Shown one piece after another: positions 1 through 8,042 of a stretch of 64,000 nt of DNA. Positions within the stretch are counted from its first letter, which is position 1, and the number at the start of each line of letters is the position of its first letter. The DNA is from Lachnospiraceae bacterium UBA5899. Its GTDB lineage: Bacteria > Bacillota > Clostridia > Lachnospirales > Lachnospiraceae. The notes beneath the pieces were generated by a model that saw only the letters and a program-made list of their open reading frames with translations, did not search any database and was not told where the DNA came from. The stretch lies in assembly GCA_002432425.1 (NCBI GenBank), contig DJEL01000031.1:34725-98724 (forward strand), read 5' to 3'. The position numbers and the translations under genes were made by a program.

Positions 1-126
1 ACGCCGTCTTCGGCTCCGTCCTCATAGGCTTCTTCGTATTCGACACCGTCTTCGGCTCCGTCCTCGTAGACCTCTTCGTATTCGACGCCGTCTTCATACC
101 CTTCGCCGTCGTAAGCTTCCTCATAG
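1..126 (-). repeat. 42-bp in-frame tandem repeat
   Basis: Two almost identical 42-bp units (1-42 and 43-84) followed by a degenerate third copy. They lie inside the acidic reading frame and encode 14-residue acidic units. The length is a multiple of three, so copy-number change keeps the frame. Confidence 0.8.
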
Positions 127-233
127 TCGCCTTCTTCGCCGTAGGTTTCTTCCGCATCGAAGTCTGTATCAAAATCTTCCATGTCGAAGTCATCATCTGT
201 ATATTGTTTTTTATGTCCAAACAACTTTCTCAT
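1..233 (-). CDS. Acidic-repeat protein, N-terminal part (partial)
   Basis: Minus-strand reading frame that runs off the left edge of the window; only about 77 N-terminal residues are visible. It begins MRKLFGHKKQ and is then almost entirely Asp, Glu, Tyr and Gly, including a 14-residue tandem unit of the form EYEE-x-YEDGAEDG-x. The start at 233 is preferred because GGAAAGG lies 10 nt upstream; an ATG at 242 would sit on top of that site. A basic start followed by a long acidic tail resembles the N-terminus of the divergent gene at 544, where the acidic stretch is cytoplasmic and precedes a single membrane segment. The function cannot be told because the folded part lies outside the window. 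Confidence 0.75.
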   Translation of the reverse strand, partial: MRKLFGHKKQYTDDDFDMEDFDTDFDAEETYGEEGDYEEAYDGEGYEDGVEYEEVYEDGAEDGVEYEEAYEDGAEDG

Positions 234-267
234 GTATCCCATACCTTTCCATCCATAGATACTGATT

Positions 268-296
268 AGTATAACATTATTCTGTGGGCCGTTCAA
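268..296 (-). promoter_or_regulatory. Sigma-A promoter, acidic-repeat gene
   Basis: On the minus strand TTGAAC (291-296), a 17-bp spacer and TATACT (268-273), about 35 bp upstream of the start at 233. It is divergent from the promoter at 438-466; together they occupy the 310-bp gene-free stretch 234-543. Confidence 0.65.
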
Positions 297-437
297 GTTT
301 CAGGCGCTCTCATACTATTAGAAATTTCTTAATTTTTCGTAAGAAACGGCTTCGTTCCCTTTTTCTTTTCCTATTTTCCGTTAAATTGTATCGGGTTTGT
401 ATCATTTCTAAAAAAAACAGAAACTTTGCAACTTTGC

Positions 438-466
438 TTTACAGTTTTTCCGAAGAATAGTACAAT
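438..466 (+). promoter_or_regulatory. Sigma-A promoter, SGNH-like gene
   Basis: TTTACA (438-443), 17-bp spacer, TACAAT (461-466), about 77 bp upstream of the ATG at 544. It is the plus-strand half of a divergent promoter region. Confidence 0.6.
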
Positions 467-543
467 CAGTTTACATCCCGGGCTTCCGGGCAATACTGAA
501 ACAAAAGACACGGCGCATGCCCCCACAGAAAGGTTGTACGACC

Positions 544-1791
544 ATGGATAAAAAGAAAATGACAGAAAAAAAATATTCCCCGGCAGAGGATTTCGATGAC
601 GGCTGGGACGATTTGGAAATAGAGGATTTGGACGTCGATGCAGATGATACCGACGATGCCGCGGAAGAAATCGACGCAGATGACATTGACGATGTGGATA
701 CAGATGAGAACGACATGGATATGGAAGAAGCCGGCGACGACTACGAAGAATACGACGATGAGGACGAGGATACCGCAGAGGCCGACGATGCGGAGGATGC
801 ACCGGGCAGAAAGGAAAAACGCCTGCGTGTCAGCATCCACCTTGTTTTAGGCATTCTCATTCTCGGCATTCTGGGGCTCTGCTTCTATAAGTACAAGACC
901 TTCGGCAACCGCATTACCCAGGAAGACATTGATGCCATTCCCACACCGGATAACCCGGAAATCGAAACCTACGACTATTTTACCGCCAATCCCATGCAGG
1001 ATGACGGCACATTTCCCGAGGATGACGGGATAACCACCGTTGTCTGCTTCGGCAATGCGCCTTTTGCGGATGGTAAAGACAGCGGCAGCAGCGTCTGCAG
1101 CCTGTTTGCAAAAGACTCCGGGGCTGTTGTTTACAATTACGCCGTGGCGGACTCCCTGCTGGCTGCCCATGAAAATCCTTTTACCACCGATTATCCCATG
1201 GATGCATTCAGTTTTTCCTACCTGATTTCTTCTTTAGTGTCCGGCGACAAATCCCGCCTGGAGGAAGCCTATGCTTCCATGGAAACTGTGCCCGCAGGCT
1301 TACAATCCTCCATGGATGAACTGTTTTCTCTGGATTTTCGGACCGTGGATATGGTTTACATTATGTACGACGGCAGCGACTATTTGGAAAACAGTATGAT
1401 TTACCACGACCAGATACCCGATGAGCCCCGCTACATTGCCGGCTCCCTGACCGCCGGTATCACTGCCCTCCGGAATGCTTATCCCTGGGTCGATATCGTG
1501 GTTATGTCCCCCACATTTGCCTATGCTGTTGATGAAAACGGAAAGTATGTGAGCAGTGATATGCAGAAAAACGAATGGAATGTAGGACTGTCCCTTTACT
1601 TTATGAAGGAATACGAAACCGCATTCGACAACCAGGTGTCCTTCGTAGACAACTTCTACGGCGCCATCCATGAAGATATCGCTTCCGACTACCTCACTGA
1701 CAATCTGCATCTCAATGAGGAAGGACGGAAACTGATTGCAAAGCGGATGTACGACTCCCTTACCGCCTTGCAGAACTTACAGAAACAGTAA
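544..1791 (+). CDS. Membrane-anchored SGNH-like protein with acidic cytoplasmic tail
   Basis: Protein of 415 residues. Residues about 15-95 are extremely acidic and low-complexity, followed by basic KEKRLR, one membrane segment (about 103-122) and an extracytoplasmic domain. That domain has the layout of SGNH/GDSL hydrolases: a first strand ending VVCFGNAPF and a C-terminal block DNLHLNEEG that supplies the usual Asp-x-x-His. The block I GDS is replaced by GNA, so the usual nucleophile Ser is missing. Start 544 is chosen because AGAAAGG lies 10 nt upstream; an in-frame ATG at 517 has no clear ribosome site. The 3' end overlaps the convergent M20 gene by 15 bp. It is probably a surface glycan- or ester-related protein, but may be non-catalytic or use a different nucleophile. 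Confidence 0.8.
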   Translation: MDKKKMTEKKYSPAEDFDDGWDDLEIEDLDVDADDTDDAAEEIDADDIDDVDTDENDMDMEEAGDDYEEYDDEDEDTAEADDAEDAPGRKEKRLRVSIHLVLGILILGILGLCFYKYKTFGNRITQEDIDAIPTPDNPEIETYDYFTANPMQDDGTFPEDDGITTVVCFGNAPFADGKDSGSSVCSLFAKDSGAVVYNYAVADSLLAAHENPFTTDYPMDAFSFSYLISSLVSGDKSRLEEAYASMETVPAGLQSSMDELFSLDFRTVDMVYIMYDGSDYLENSMIYHDQIPDEPRYIAGSLTAGITALRNAYPWVDIVVMSPTFAYAVDENGKYVSSDMQKNEWNVGLSLYFMKEYETAFDNQVSFVDNFYGAIHEDIASDYLTDNLHLNEEGRKLIAKRMYDSLTALQNLQKQ

Positions 1792-2877
1792 TTTTTCAAA
1801 AAGAGCCACTGCCGCGGGCAGGATGCCGTCCGGGAATTCAAAATGCTCCGTATGTAACTGGGCGTGTTCTTCGCCGTCTCCGATGCCGAAGAATGCGCCC
1901 TTTGTGTCCTGTAAATAATAGCCGAAATCCTCCGACCAGCACATGGGAACTGCCAGTTCTTCCGTGGCAAGTCCCAGCTCCTTTGCCGCCCTTTCTACCG
2001 TTTCCACGCATTCCGTATGGTTTTCCGTTGCCGGGAAGCGCTCGATTTCCCTCATTTGCAGGGTAAATCCTCCGGCGCTTGCTTTTTCGTCTGCCAGCCT
2101 GCGGATTTCTTCCAGATAACGGGAAAATACGCTTTCCCTCTCTCCTCTTACCGTAAGACGCAGCACCCCGTCAGATGCCGAAACACCATAGCTTTCGCTT
2201 CCGATTTCCATACCGATAAGGGTCATCAGCAAAAAGCTCTCCTGCTCCCGTATTTGCTTTGTCAGCGCCTCTATGGAAAGCAATAGCTCCGCCAGAGCCG
2301 TCCCGGGATTTTTACCGGCTTCGGGGTAAGCGGCATGGCTGGGAGTCCCCGTCATACGGATTTCCAGACCGGTGGATGCACAGGCAAAGGTTCCTTTTTT
2401 GAGCAACACCGTTTTTTCGGGATAGCCCGGAATATTGTGCAGTCCGTATATTCTTTCGATATTCTTTTCCTTAATAAGCTCCCTGCAGACAGCGGCACCC
2501 TCACCGGTTTCCTCCGCCGGCTGAAAAATCAGATATACATCCCGGGAAAGCTTTTCCTTTTCTTTATCCAGGGTAAGCGCCAGCCCCGACAGAATACTGC
2601 TGTGTCCGTCATGTCCGCAGAAATGCCCCGGTTTTCCGTCCTTTCCACACACGGCATCCATATCCGCCCGGAATGCTGCCGGAGGCATTTTCGCACCGGG
2701 AGCTTTCGCATACGCGAAGAAATAGCTGCCCCTGTCCTCTGTCTGCAAAGAAGTATTCTCCTTAAGAAATGCCATCAGGCAGGCTTTTGTTTTGATTTCC
2801 TCCCCGGATTTTTCCGGCATACTGTGCAGTGTTTTCCGTAACGCTTTTATTTTTTGCAAATCCTCTTCCGTTATCAT
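1777..2877 (-). CDS. M20 family amidohydrolase (aminoacylase/carboxypeptidase-like)
   Basis: Protein of 366 residues with the M20D hallmark segments: RADMDAV, HFCGHDGHSSIL (metal ligands), FQPAEETGEGA (catalytic and metal Glu) and YGLHNIPGYP. The family hydrolyses N-acyl amino acids or short peptides in the cytoplasm using a two-metal centre. The length is a little below typical (380-400), with the C-terminal metal His region retained. The start ATG overlaps the stop of the upstream lipoprotein gene (ATGA), so the two are translationally coupled. The substrate cannot be read from sequence. Confidence 0.88.
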   Translation of the reverse strand: MITEEDLQKIKALRKTLHSMPEKSGEEIKTKACLMAFLKENTSLQTEDRGSYFFAYAKAPGAKMPPAAFRADMDAVCGKDGKPGHFCGHDGHSSILSGLALTLDKEKEKLSRDVYLIFQPAEETGEGAAVCRELIKEKNIERIYGLHNIPGYPEKTVLLKKGTFACASTGLEIRMTGTPSHAAYPEAGKNPGTALAELLLSIEALTKQIREQESFLLMTLIGMEIGSESYGVSASDGVLRLTVRGERESVFSRYLEEIRRLADEKASAGGFTLQMREIERFPATENHTECVETVERAAKELGLATEELAVPMCWSEDFGYYLQDTKGAFFGIGDGEEHAQLHTEHFEFPDGILPAAVALFEKLLFL

Positions 2878-3320
2878 TCCTGTACCTCTCCTGTATAAAT
2901 ATTGGCGGTTACGGTTTCCGCCGCACCGTTGGTATTTTCTTTCGTATACCGTACCAGATTTTCACCGATGTATTCGGCATCCGCCGGAAATCCCTTAGAC
3001 CTCCGGCTGCCTTCTATATCATAGAACCAGCTCTGTCTTGTGCCGTCTTCCCATTCGACCTGAACCCTTAAAAATCCGTTTTCCGCATTGTAATCTGCGG
3101 CTTCCACCTTCTTTACGATGCTGGTTTCCAGCACCGTGCCGTCCTTTCCGAACACCCGGAGCAGTTCCAGACCTTTGTTCAGCCCGAAAATGCTGTAGTA
3201 CTCTTCCTGATTTTCCTCTATGGTTTTTAGGATGACATATTCCTTGTCCTGCGGGACGCGGGTGCAGCCTGCCTGGCAAAGAAGCAGGGCAATGCAGACT
3301 AACAGCAGTACTTTCTTCAT
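2874..3320 (-). CDS. Small lipoprotein, unknown function
   Basis: Protein of 148 residues. It has a lysine-rich N-terminus, a hydrophobic core and a lipobox ending QAGC at about residues 15-18, so it should be lipidated and anchored outside the membrane. The mature part is soluble and has alternating beta-like stretches (EYVILKTIEENQEEYYS, then a WEDGTRQSWFYD segment). No family is recognised. It is the first gene of a two-gene operon with the M20 hydrolase (4-bp ATGA overlap). The intergenic region to the divergent M56 gene is very AT-rich; its minus-strand promoter is not clear-cut. Confidence 0.75.
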   Translation of the reverse strand: MKKVLLLVCIALLLCQAGCTRVPQDKEYVILKTIEENQEEYYSIFGLNKGLELLRVFGKDGTVLETSIVKKVEAADYNAENGFLRVQVEWEDGTRQSWFYDIEGSRRSKGFPADAEYIGENLVRYTKENTNGAAETVTANIYTGEVQE

Positions 3321-3366
3321 ATCTTTCGTATATCCTCTCTGATTTTATAATTTTTATATTTATAAA

Positions 3367-3395
3367 TTGACATAACTTTACATAAATTTTATAAT
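3367..3395 (+). promoter_or_regulatory. Consensus sigma-A promoter, M56 protease gene
   Basis: A perfect consensus: TTGACA (3367-3372), 17-bp spacer, TATAAT (3390-3395). A leader of about 60 nt precedes the start at 3462. No operator-like dyad is obvious. Confidence 0.8.
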
Positions 3396-3461
3396 TAAAG
3401 TGATTTTTACTTTTGGGAAACCGTGCAGGGCATTTACGAACGGAGAAAGGATGAAACTCTT

Positions 3462-4607
3462 ATGTATATTTACATCACCACATTTTCTATCATACAGGCA
3501 ATCCTTACCTCCAATCTTCTTATCTGCATCTGCGCTTTCATTATGAAACGGAAAAAGCTGTTGTGCCGGATGCCCTACAATTCCATTGTGGTGCTGCTTC
3601 TGCTTGCCATGGTGCGGCTCTTCTTTCCCTTTTATTTCGGTTTTTCCCATGTGATTTCTTTCTCACAGAAATCCATGCAGTTTTTATTATACCCTTCCCG
3701 GTGTGTATTTCAATCCCAAGGCTATTATTTTTCAGCCTTTGATGTTTTCTGTACCGTCTGGGGTATCGGCGTCATTATTATGGCATTCTGCTATCTCTGG
3801 AAAGAAGTCATTGTAACCCGTTTCATTGCCGGTTTCGGTATCGATATGACGAAGGAGGAGCCCTATGCTTCCATTCTGGCGGAACTGACGGCAGGGCACA
3901 GACGCGGCAATGTTTTCCGCGTTTACCGCATTCCCGGTGTTTCCGCTCCCTTTATCCGCGGTGTCATCCAGCCCGCCATTCTGATTCCGGAGAACATGGA
4001 ATTAACCGAACAGGAGCTTTACTATGTACTGGCTCACGAAGTGTCCCACTACCGCCATCTGGATACCCTGACCAAGCAGCTCCTGCAGCTTACCACCATT
4101 CTGTTCTGGTGGAATCCCGCCTGCCACATCTTAAACAGGCAGGCAGACCTTATGTTTGAGCTGCGCGTGGACCACACGGTTACCAAGGGCAACAGGGGAA
4201 CGATTTTGGAGTATCTCCAGTGCATTTTAAATATTGCCGAGCAGGCATGCGAACCCAGCGAAATTCCCGAATATCTGTATATCGGATTTGCGAAAAGAGA
4301 GGATGCCGGCATGCTGACCAAGCGTGTGCATTACCTGATAGAGAAAGCCGAAAAGCCTAAAAAAGCCGGCGCTTTCGTCATTTTACTGTCCGCCGCATTC
4401 CTGTTTATTGCCTCCACAGCCTTTGCTTTTCAGGTACAGGACTATGATACCCATACCGTATTTTTCGACCTTACTCCGCAGAATTCCTATATTATGGAAA
4501 AAGAAGACGGAACCTACGACATTTATCATTTAAATCAGTATACACAGACCGTAACCTCTTTAATGGGTTATGATACATCCATTCCCGTATACCGGGAAAA
4601 TGAATAA
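3462..4607 (+). CDS. M56 family (BlaR1-like) membrane metalloprotease
   Basis: Protein of 381 residues. N-terminal membrane segments are followed by a cytoplasmic peptidase region with HEVSH (the HEXXH zinc site), a downstream ELRVDHTVT that would supply the third ligand, and a late membrane segment around LLSAAFLFIASTAFAF. Only about 55 residues lie beyond it outside the cell, far too few for the penicillin-binding sensor domain of true BlaR1/MecR1. No BlaI-type repressor is adjacent. GGAGAAAGG at 3442-3450 is 11 nt upstream of ATG 3462; a GTG at 3423 lacks a site. The gene is followed after 17 bp by a small secreted protein, which is a candidate substrate or partner. Confidence 0.88.
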   Translation: MYIYITTFSIIQAILTSNLLICICAFIMKRKKLLCRMPYNSIVVLLLLAMVRLFFPFYFGFSHVISFSQKSMQFLLYPSRCVFQSQGYYFSAFDVFCTVWGIGVIIMAFCYLWKEVIVTRFIAGFGIDMTKEEPYASILAELTAGHRRGNVFRVYRIPGVSAPFIRGVIQPAILIPENMELTEQELYYVLAHEVSHYRHLDTLTKQLLQLTTILFWWNPACHILNRQADLMFELRVDHTVTKGNRGTILEYLQCILNIAEQACEPSEIPEYLYIGFAKREDAGMLTKRVHYLIEKAEKPKKAGAFVILLSAAFLFIASTAFAFQVQDYDTHTVFFDLTPQNSYIMEKEDGTYDIYHLNQYTQTVTSLMGYDTSIPVYRENE

Positions 4608-4624
4608 GAAAGGAGGAATTCACC

Positions 4625-4906
4625 ATGAAAGCAGTTAAAATTTGCAAAAAGGGGATTCGCACGTTTGCTGCCTGCCTGGCTCTGTCCGGTGTCTTGTTCT
4701 TCGGAATGAGTGATACCGCTTCCGCAGCCGAGGTTGTGCCTTCCGCAGATGTTTTAATCTCCTCCGAGGAGATGGGTATTGCCACACAGGCGAATGTCAA
4801 TCTCAAATGGTATTACAAAAAAGAAAACGGCAAGCTCTACAAAAGACTTTGGGACGTAAACGTTCAGGTTTGGCTGACCAGTTGGATTTATGTATGTGAT
4901 TTATAG
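4625..4906 (+). CDS. Small secreted aromatic/basic protein
   Basis: Protein of 93 residues with a strong AAGGAGGAAT ribosome site. A signal peptide (basic start, hydrophobic core, cleavage near ASAAEVV at about residues 33-36) leaves a mature chain of about 60 residues. Its last third is rich in Trp, Tyr and Lys (LKWYYKKENGKLYKRLW, then WLTSWIYVCDL), suggesting a small beta fold. It is the second gene of an operon with the M56 protease and is followed at once by a terminator. No function is recognised; it could be a proteolysis substrate, a signalling peptide or an envelope-stress ligand. Confidence 0.75.
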   Translation: MKAVKICKKGIRTFAACLALSGVLFFGMSDTASAAEVVPSADVLISSEEMGIATQANVNLKWYYKKENGKLYKRLWDVNVQVWLTSWIYVCDL

Positions 4907-4911
4907 TCCTC

Positions 4912-4970
4912 TTTTTTTTAGCCAAAGAAAACACCGCAATAGTGTTATACTGTTGCGGTGTTTCTATTTT
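4912..4970. terminator. Bidirectional rho-independent terminator
   Basis: An 11-bp stem (ACACCGCAA paired with TTGCGGTGT plus flanking A-T pairs, about 4928-4963), preceded on the plus strand by a T tract at 4912-4919 and followed by TATTTTA. It can end both the M56 operon (plus) and the long minus-strand glycan operon. Confidence 0.8.
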
Positions 4971-5007
4971 ATGTGTTTATGTCCTTTTTATTCTGTTTTA
5001 TAAGATA

Positions 5008-5760
5008 CTATTCCTTTTCCGTATCCCTGTAAATAACGTATCCGTCTGTTTCTGCGTACTTTTCATAACCGTACTCTTCCAGTGTTCCGTCTATGGGCTT
5101 AGTTTCCGCAAGCACAATGTAAAGACATCCGTCCTGTCTGGCAAGCTCCGCTGCCTTTTCGGGATTTATGATGTCCTCCGTCAGCGCATAGAACAGTTCG
5201 CTTCTGTCCGCCCAGTCAAATAAAATATATTCCCTGCCGTAGGGCATTTCTATCTTCGCCGAGTACTGCCTTACATATTGGAACATTTCCCAGGGAACCG
5301 CCGCTTTTACCTTGCCTTCCTCCGGCTCCATGATGTCGCAGACATTGATAACCTCCTGCGGAATATGATAGGCATTTTCCGCCCATTCCACATGGGAGCT
5401 CCGGTAAATGAGGCTGCCCGACAAAATCATGATAAGCGCCGCCAGCGTTCCGGCAAAGGGTTGTATTTTCCTGTCCAGCATCTGTACCGCTTTTACGGCG
5501 GCATAGGCAATCACCGGCACCACGGGAAGCAGCCACAAAAAGCGCCAGTATAAATCCTCTCCGATTACCCGGTAAACCACCCAAGCCCACAAAGGACAGA
5601 AATAGATTAACAGCGTAACCGCCGGCACATACACAAAAAGCAGGCGGTTAGCCTTATTTTTTTCCTTGAAAAACAGATAAATCAGGGATACCAGAAACAA
5701 TCCCACCATCATGCCCGTTCCGCAGTACCGTCCGAAGCAGGCAATTATTCGTTCAAACAT
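5008..5760 (-). CDS. Polytopic membrane protein, unknown
   Basis: Protein of 250 residues. The N-terminal half has about four hydrophobic segments (GMMVGLFLVSLIYLFF, LLFVYVPAVTLLIYF, FLWLLPVVPVIAYAA, TLAALIMILSGSLIY); the C-terminal ~110 residues are soluble and probably face the outside. That arrangement matches the C-terminal half of GT-C-type glycosyltransferases. It begins 14 nt after the membrane protein encoded upstream, with GGAGGAGCG as ribosome site. The two neighbours may be halves of one functional unit, since the upstream protein carries the acidic loop and this one the soluble tail. It is the last gene of the glycan locus before the terminator. Confidence 0.7.
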   Translation of the reverse strand: MFERIIACFGRYCGTGMMVGLFLVSLIYLFFKEKNKANRLLFVYVPAVTLLIYFCPLWAWVVYRVIGEDLYWRFLWLLPVVPVIAYAAVKAVQMLDRKIQPFAGTLAALIMILSGSLIYRSSHVEWAENAYHIPQEVINVCDIMEPEEGKVKAAVPWEMFQYVRQYSAKIEMPYGREYILFDWADRSELFYALTEDIINPEKAAELARQDGCLYIVLAETKPIDGTLEEYGYEKYAETDGYVIYRDTEKE

Positions 5761-5773
5761 AGTCCGCTCCTCC

Positions 5774-6832
5774 TTATTTCACCACGGCGTACAGCACCAT
5801 ATAGCACAGACCGGGAACCATACAGAAAAACAACGGCAGCAGGGGCTTCCATCTTTTCGTCATAAAAAGCAGGCACAGTCCAAATACTCCCAGCAGAAAC
5901 GGGCTTAAAAAATCGCCCATGGTGCTTCCGAGTCCCGCAGAGAAAACAGCCATGGCAAGCAGCAGCCAGAGGCTTTTTTCTGCTTTTTTGTCGTACAGAA
6001 GCCGCTCTGCCAGCATGTGCAGCAGCAAAAACATGGCAGGGACCACAATGGCGCACAGAAGCGCTTTTCCCTGTCTGGTGCGGCTGATTAAAAACGTTTC
6101 CGCCGTATAGGCCGACACATTGCCCCACAAAATCAGCACTTCCGCAAAAATCAGGAATGCCGGCAGTTTTTTCCGGTTTTTCCCGAGCAGCCGGTACCCC
6201 AGCAGACCGTAAATGCAGTAGGCAAGGGGCAAAAGGAGAAGAGGCATCAGGGTATGGGAAAAAACAGCAGGGTGAATGCCCGACAATTTGGAAAGAAAGG
6301 CAATCCAGATAGGAAACGGCGCCAGACAATGCCGAAAATCCAGGGAGGTGCTGCCGAAGTTATACGGAAGCAGACGATACATACTGTCCCAGGTAACCGA
6401 CAGGTTGGAGGTCGTGACATAAAAAGCATCGTCGCCGTCCTCAAATGCCATCACCACCGCCAGCACAAGCTGCAACAGAATTCCCGCCAGAGCAATCGCC
6501 CACAGGCGTTTTTCTCCTTTGCTGAACGGCTCCCGCACCACCTTGAGGGCAGGCGTTTTCTTTCTGTCCGCTGCCGTTACCGCAGTGCCTGCTATAAAGC
6601 ACAGCCCCAGCAGTATTCCGTAAACCACGGAAAGTCCGGTCAGCGTCGCACCCATTACAATCGCCGGTACGGCAATCAGCTGAAACAGCGCCCACTCTGC
6701 CAGAAAGCCCGCCAGAAAGTGAAAGGCGATATTCCTCTTATATTCTTTTATATAGTTACAAATTCCTGCTCCGATTCCCGGCGTAATGACCGCCAGGAAA
6801 AGAAGCAGGAGTATGATTCGCACAACCGGCAT
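5774..6832 (-). CDS. GT-C-like polytopic membrane protein (DUF6077-like)
   Basis: Protein of 352 residues with about nine membrane segments. A periplasm-facing loop after the early helices carries EDGDDAFYVTTS, the type of acidic Asp/Glu pair used by GT-C enzymes for catalysis or metal binding. The chain ends in a hydrophobic segment without the soluble C-terminal domain usual for the fold; the next gene supplies such a domain. The family assignment is from memory of related clostridial proteins and is uncertain. It is probably a lipid-linked-sugar-dependent transferase acting outside the membrane. Confidence 0.65.
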   Translation of the reverse strand: MPVVRIILLLLFLAVITPGIGAGICNYIKEYKRNIAFHFLAGFLAEWALFQLIAVPAIVMGATLTGLSVVYGILLGLCFIAGTAVTAADRKKTPALKVVREPFSKGEKRLWAIALAGILLQLVLAVVMAFEDGDDAFYVTTSNLSVTWDSMYRLLPYNFGSTSLDFRHCLAPFPIWIAFLSKLSGIHPAVFSHTLMPLLLLPLAYCIYGLLGYRLLGKNRKKLPAFLIFAEVLILWGNVSAYTAETFLISRTRQGKALLCAIVVPAMFLLLHMLAERLLYDKKAEKSLWLLLAMAVFSAGLGSTMGDFLSPFLLGVFGLCLLFMTKRWKPLLPLFFCMVPGLCYMVLYAVVK

Positions 6833-6879
6833 ATTTTTATTCCTTTACCAATCGCAGCGGCATCACCGCCGCATTCTTT

Positions 6880-8019
6880 TTACTGCTCTTTTACTGCGTA
6901 AAATTCTTTCACCTTGTCGCAGATGTAGGTCACCTGGTCCCCGGTCAGGGCGTAGAACATAGGCAGTCGAAGCAGACGTTCGCTCTCCTTCGTGGTATAT
7001 TCATCTTCCCCGTGGAAACGGCCGAACCGCATGCCCGCGGGAGCCGTATGCAGCGGAATATAGTGGAACACTGCCATAATGCCATTTTCCTTTAAGAAAG
7101 AAATCAAAGCACTGCGTTCTTCAATGTCCGCCGTCTTGATATAGAACATATGGGCATTGTGTACGCAGCCTTCCGGTACCACGGGAAGGGAAATTCTTCC
7201 GGTATCCGCAAGCGGCTTTAAGCTCTCGTAATAATGATCCCAGTTGGCACGGCGCTTGTTGTTGATTTCATCCGCCAGCTCCAGCTGCGCATACAGGTAA
7301 GCGGCATTCATATCACTGGGCAGGTAAGAAGAACCATAGTTGACCCAGGTATATTTGTCAATCTGGCCGCGGAAATACTTGGAGCGGTTGGTACCTTTTT
7401 CCCGGATAATTTCCGCTTCTTCCACATATTTTTCGTCGCGGATTAAAAGAGCGCCGCCCTCTCCCATGCTGTAGTTCTTCGTTTCATGGAAGGAATAGCA
7501 GCCGAAGTCGCCGATGGTGCCCAGCGCTTTTCCTTTATAAAAAGCCATGACGCCCTGTGCGGCATCCTCAATGACCATCAGGTTATGTCTCTTTGCAATG
7601 TCCATAATGGTGTCCATTTCACATGCCACGCCGGCATAGTGAACGGGCACAATGGCTCTTGTCTTTTCCGTAATGGCATCCTCTATTTTCTTTTCATCGA
7701 TATTCATGGTATCGGGACGGATGTCCACAAACACGGGAACCGCACCTCTAAGTACAAACGCATCCGCCGTGGATACAAAGGTGTATGCCGGCATAATGAC
7801 CTCATCGCCCGGTTTTATGTCCGCCAGCAGGGCGGCAAGCTCCGTAGCATGGGTACAGGAAGTGGTAAGCAGGCATTTCCTTGTGCCCGTTTTTTCCTCT
7901 ATCCAGGCATTGCACTTTTTGGTAAATTCACCGTCGCCGCAGATTTTCTGGTTTTCCACCGCGATTTTAATATAGTCAAGTTCTTTTCCCGTATAGGGAG
8001 GTACATTAAAATTAATCAT
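6880..8019 (-). CDS. rffA: dTDP-4-amino-4,6-dideoxygalactose transaminase (RffA/WecE type)
   Basis: Protein of 379 residues, a DegT/DnrJ/EryC1 PLP enzyme. It begins MINFNVPPYTGKELDY, has GxPxYTFVST-like EVIMPAYTFVSTADAF, EDAAQGVMA for cofactor contacts and SFHETKNYSMGEGG, whose Lys should form the PLP aldimine. This motif is typical of RffA/WecE, which aminates C4 of dTDP-4-keto-6-deoxyglucose for Fuc4NAc. The start at 8019 is supported by AAGGAAAGGTGG 8 nt upstream; an upstream in-frame GTG at 8043 would lie inside that site. No dTDP-glucose synthesis genes are visible nearby, so the nucleotide sugar must come from elsewhere. The GNAT at 11061 is a candidate N-acetyltransferase partner. Confidence 0.87.
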   Translation of the reverse strand: MINFNVPPYTGKELDYIKIAVENQKICGDGEFTKKCNAWIEEKTGTRKCLLTTSCTHATELAALLADIKPGDEVIMPAYTFVSTADAFVLRGAVPVFVDIRPDTMNIDEKKIEDAITEKTRAIVPVHYAGVACEMDTIMDIAKRHNLMVIEDAAQGVMAFYKGKALGTIGDFGCYSFHETKNYSMGEGGALLIRDEKYVEEAEIIREKGTNRSKYFRGQIDKYTWVNYGSSYLPSDMNAAYLYAQLELADEINNKRRANWDHYYESLKPLADTGRISLPVVPEGCVHNAHMFYIKTADIEERSALISFLKENGIMAVFHYIPLHTAPAGMRFGRFHGEDEYTTKESERLLRLPMFYALTGDQVTYICDKVKEFYAVKEQ

Positions 8020-8042
8020 AGTTTTGTCCACCTTTCCTTGCA

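Noticed and set aside
1..126. Short direct repeats resembling a CRISPR array
   Set aside because: The units are contiguous without spacers, have a 42-bp period in frame, and encode an acidic protein segment.
3462..4607. BlaR1/MecR1 beta-lactam sensor
   Set aside because: The penicillin-binding sensor domain and a BlaI-type repressor are missing; only the M56 protease part is shared.
6254..6901. Open frame of 215 codons on the plus strand
   Set aside because: Opposite the membrane protein at 5774; basic, low-complexity translation and no family features.
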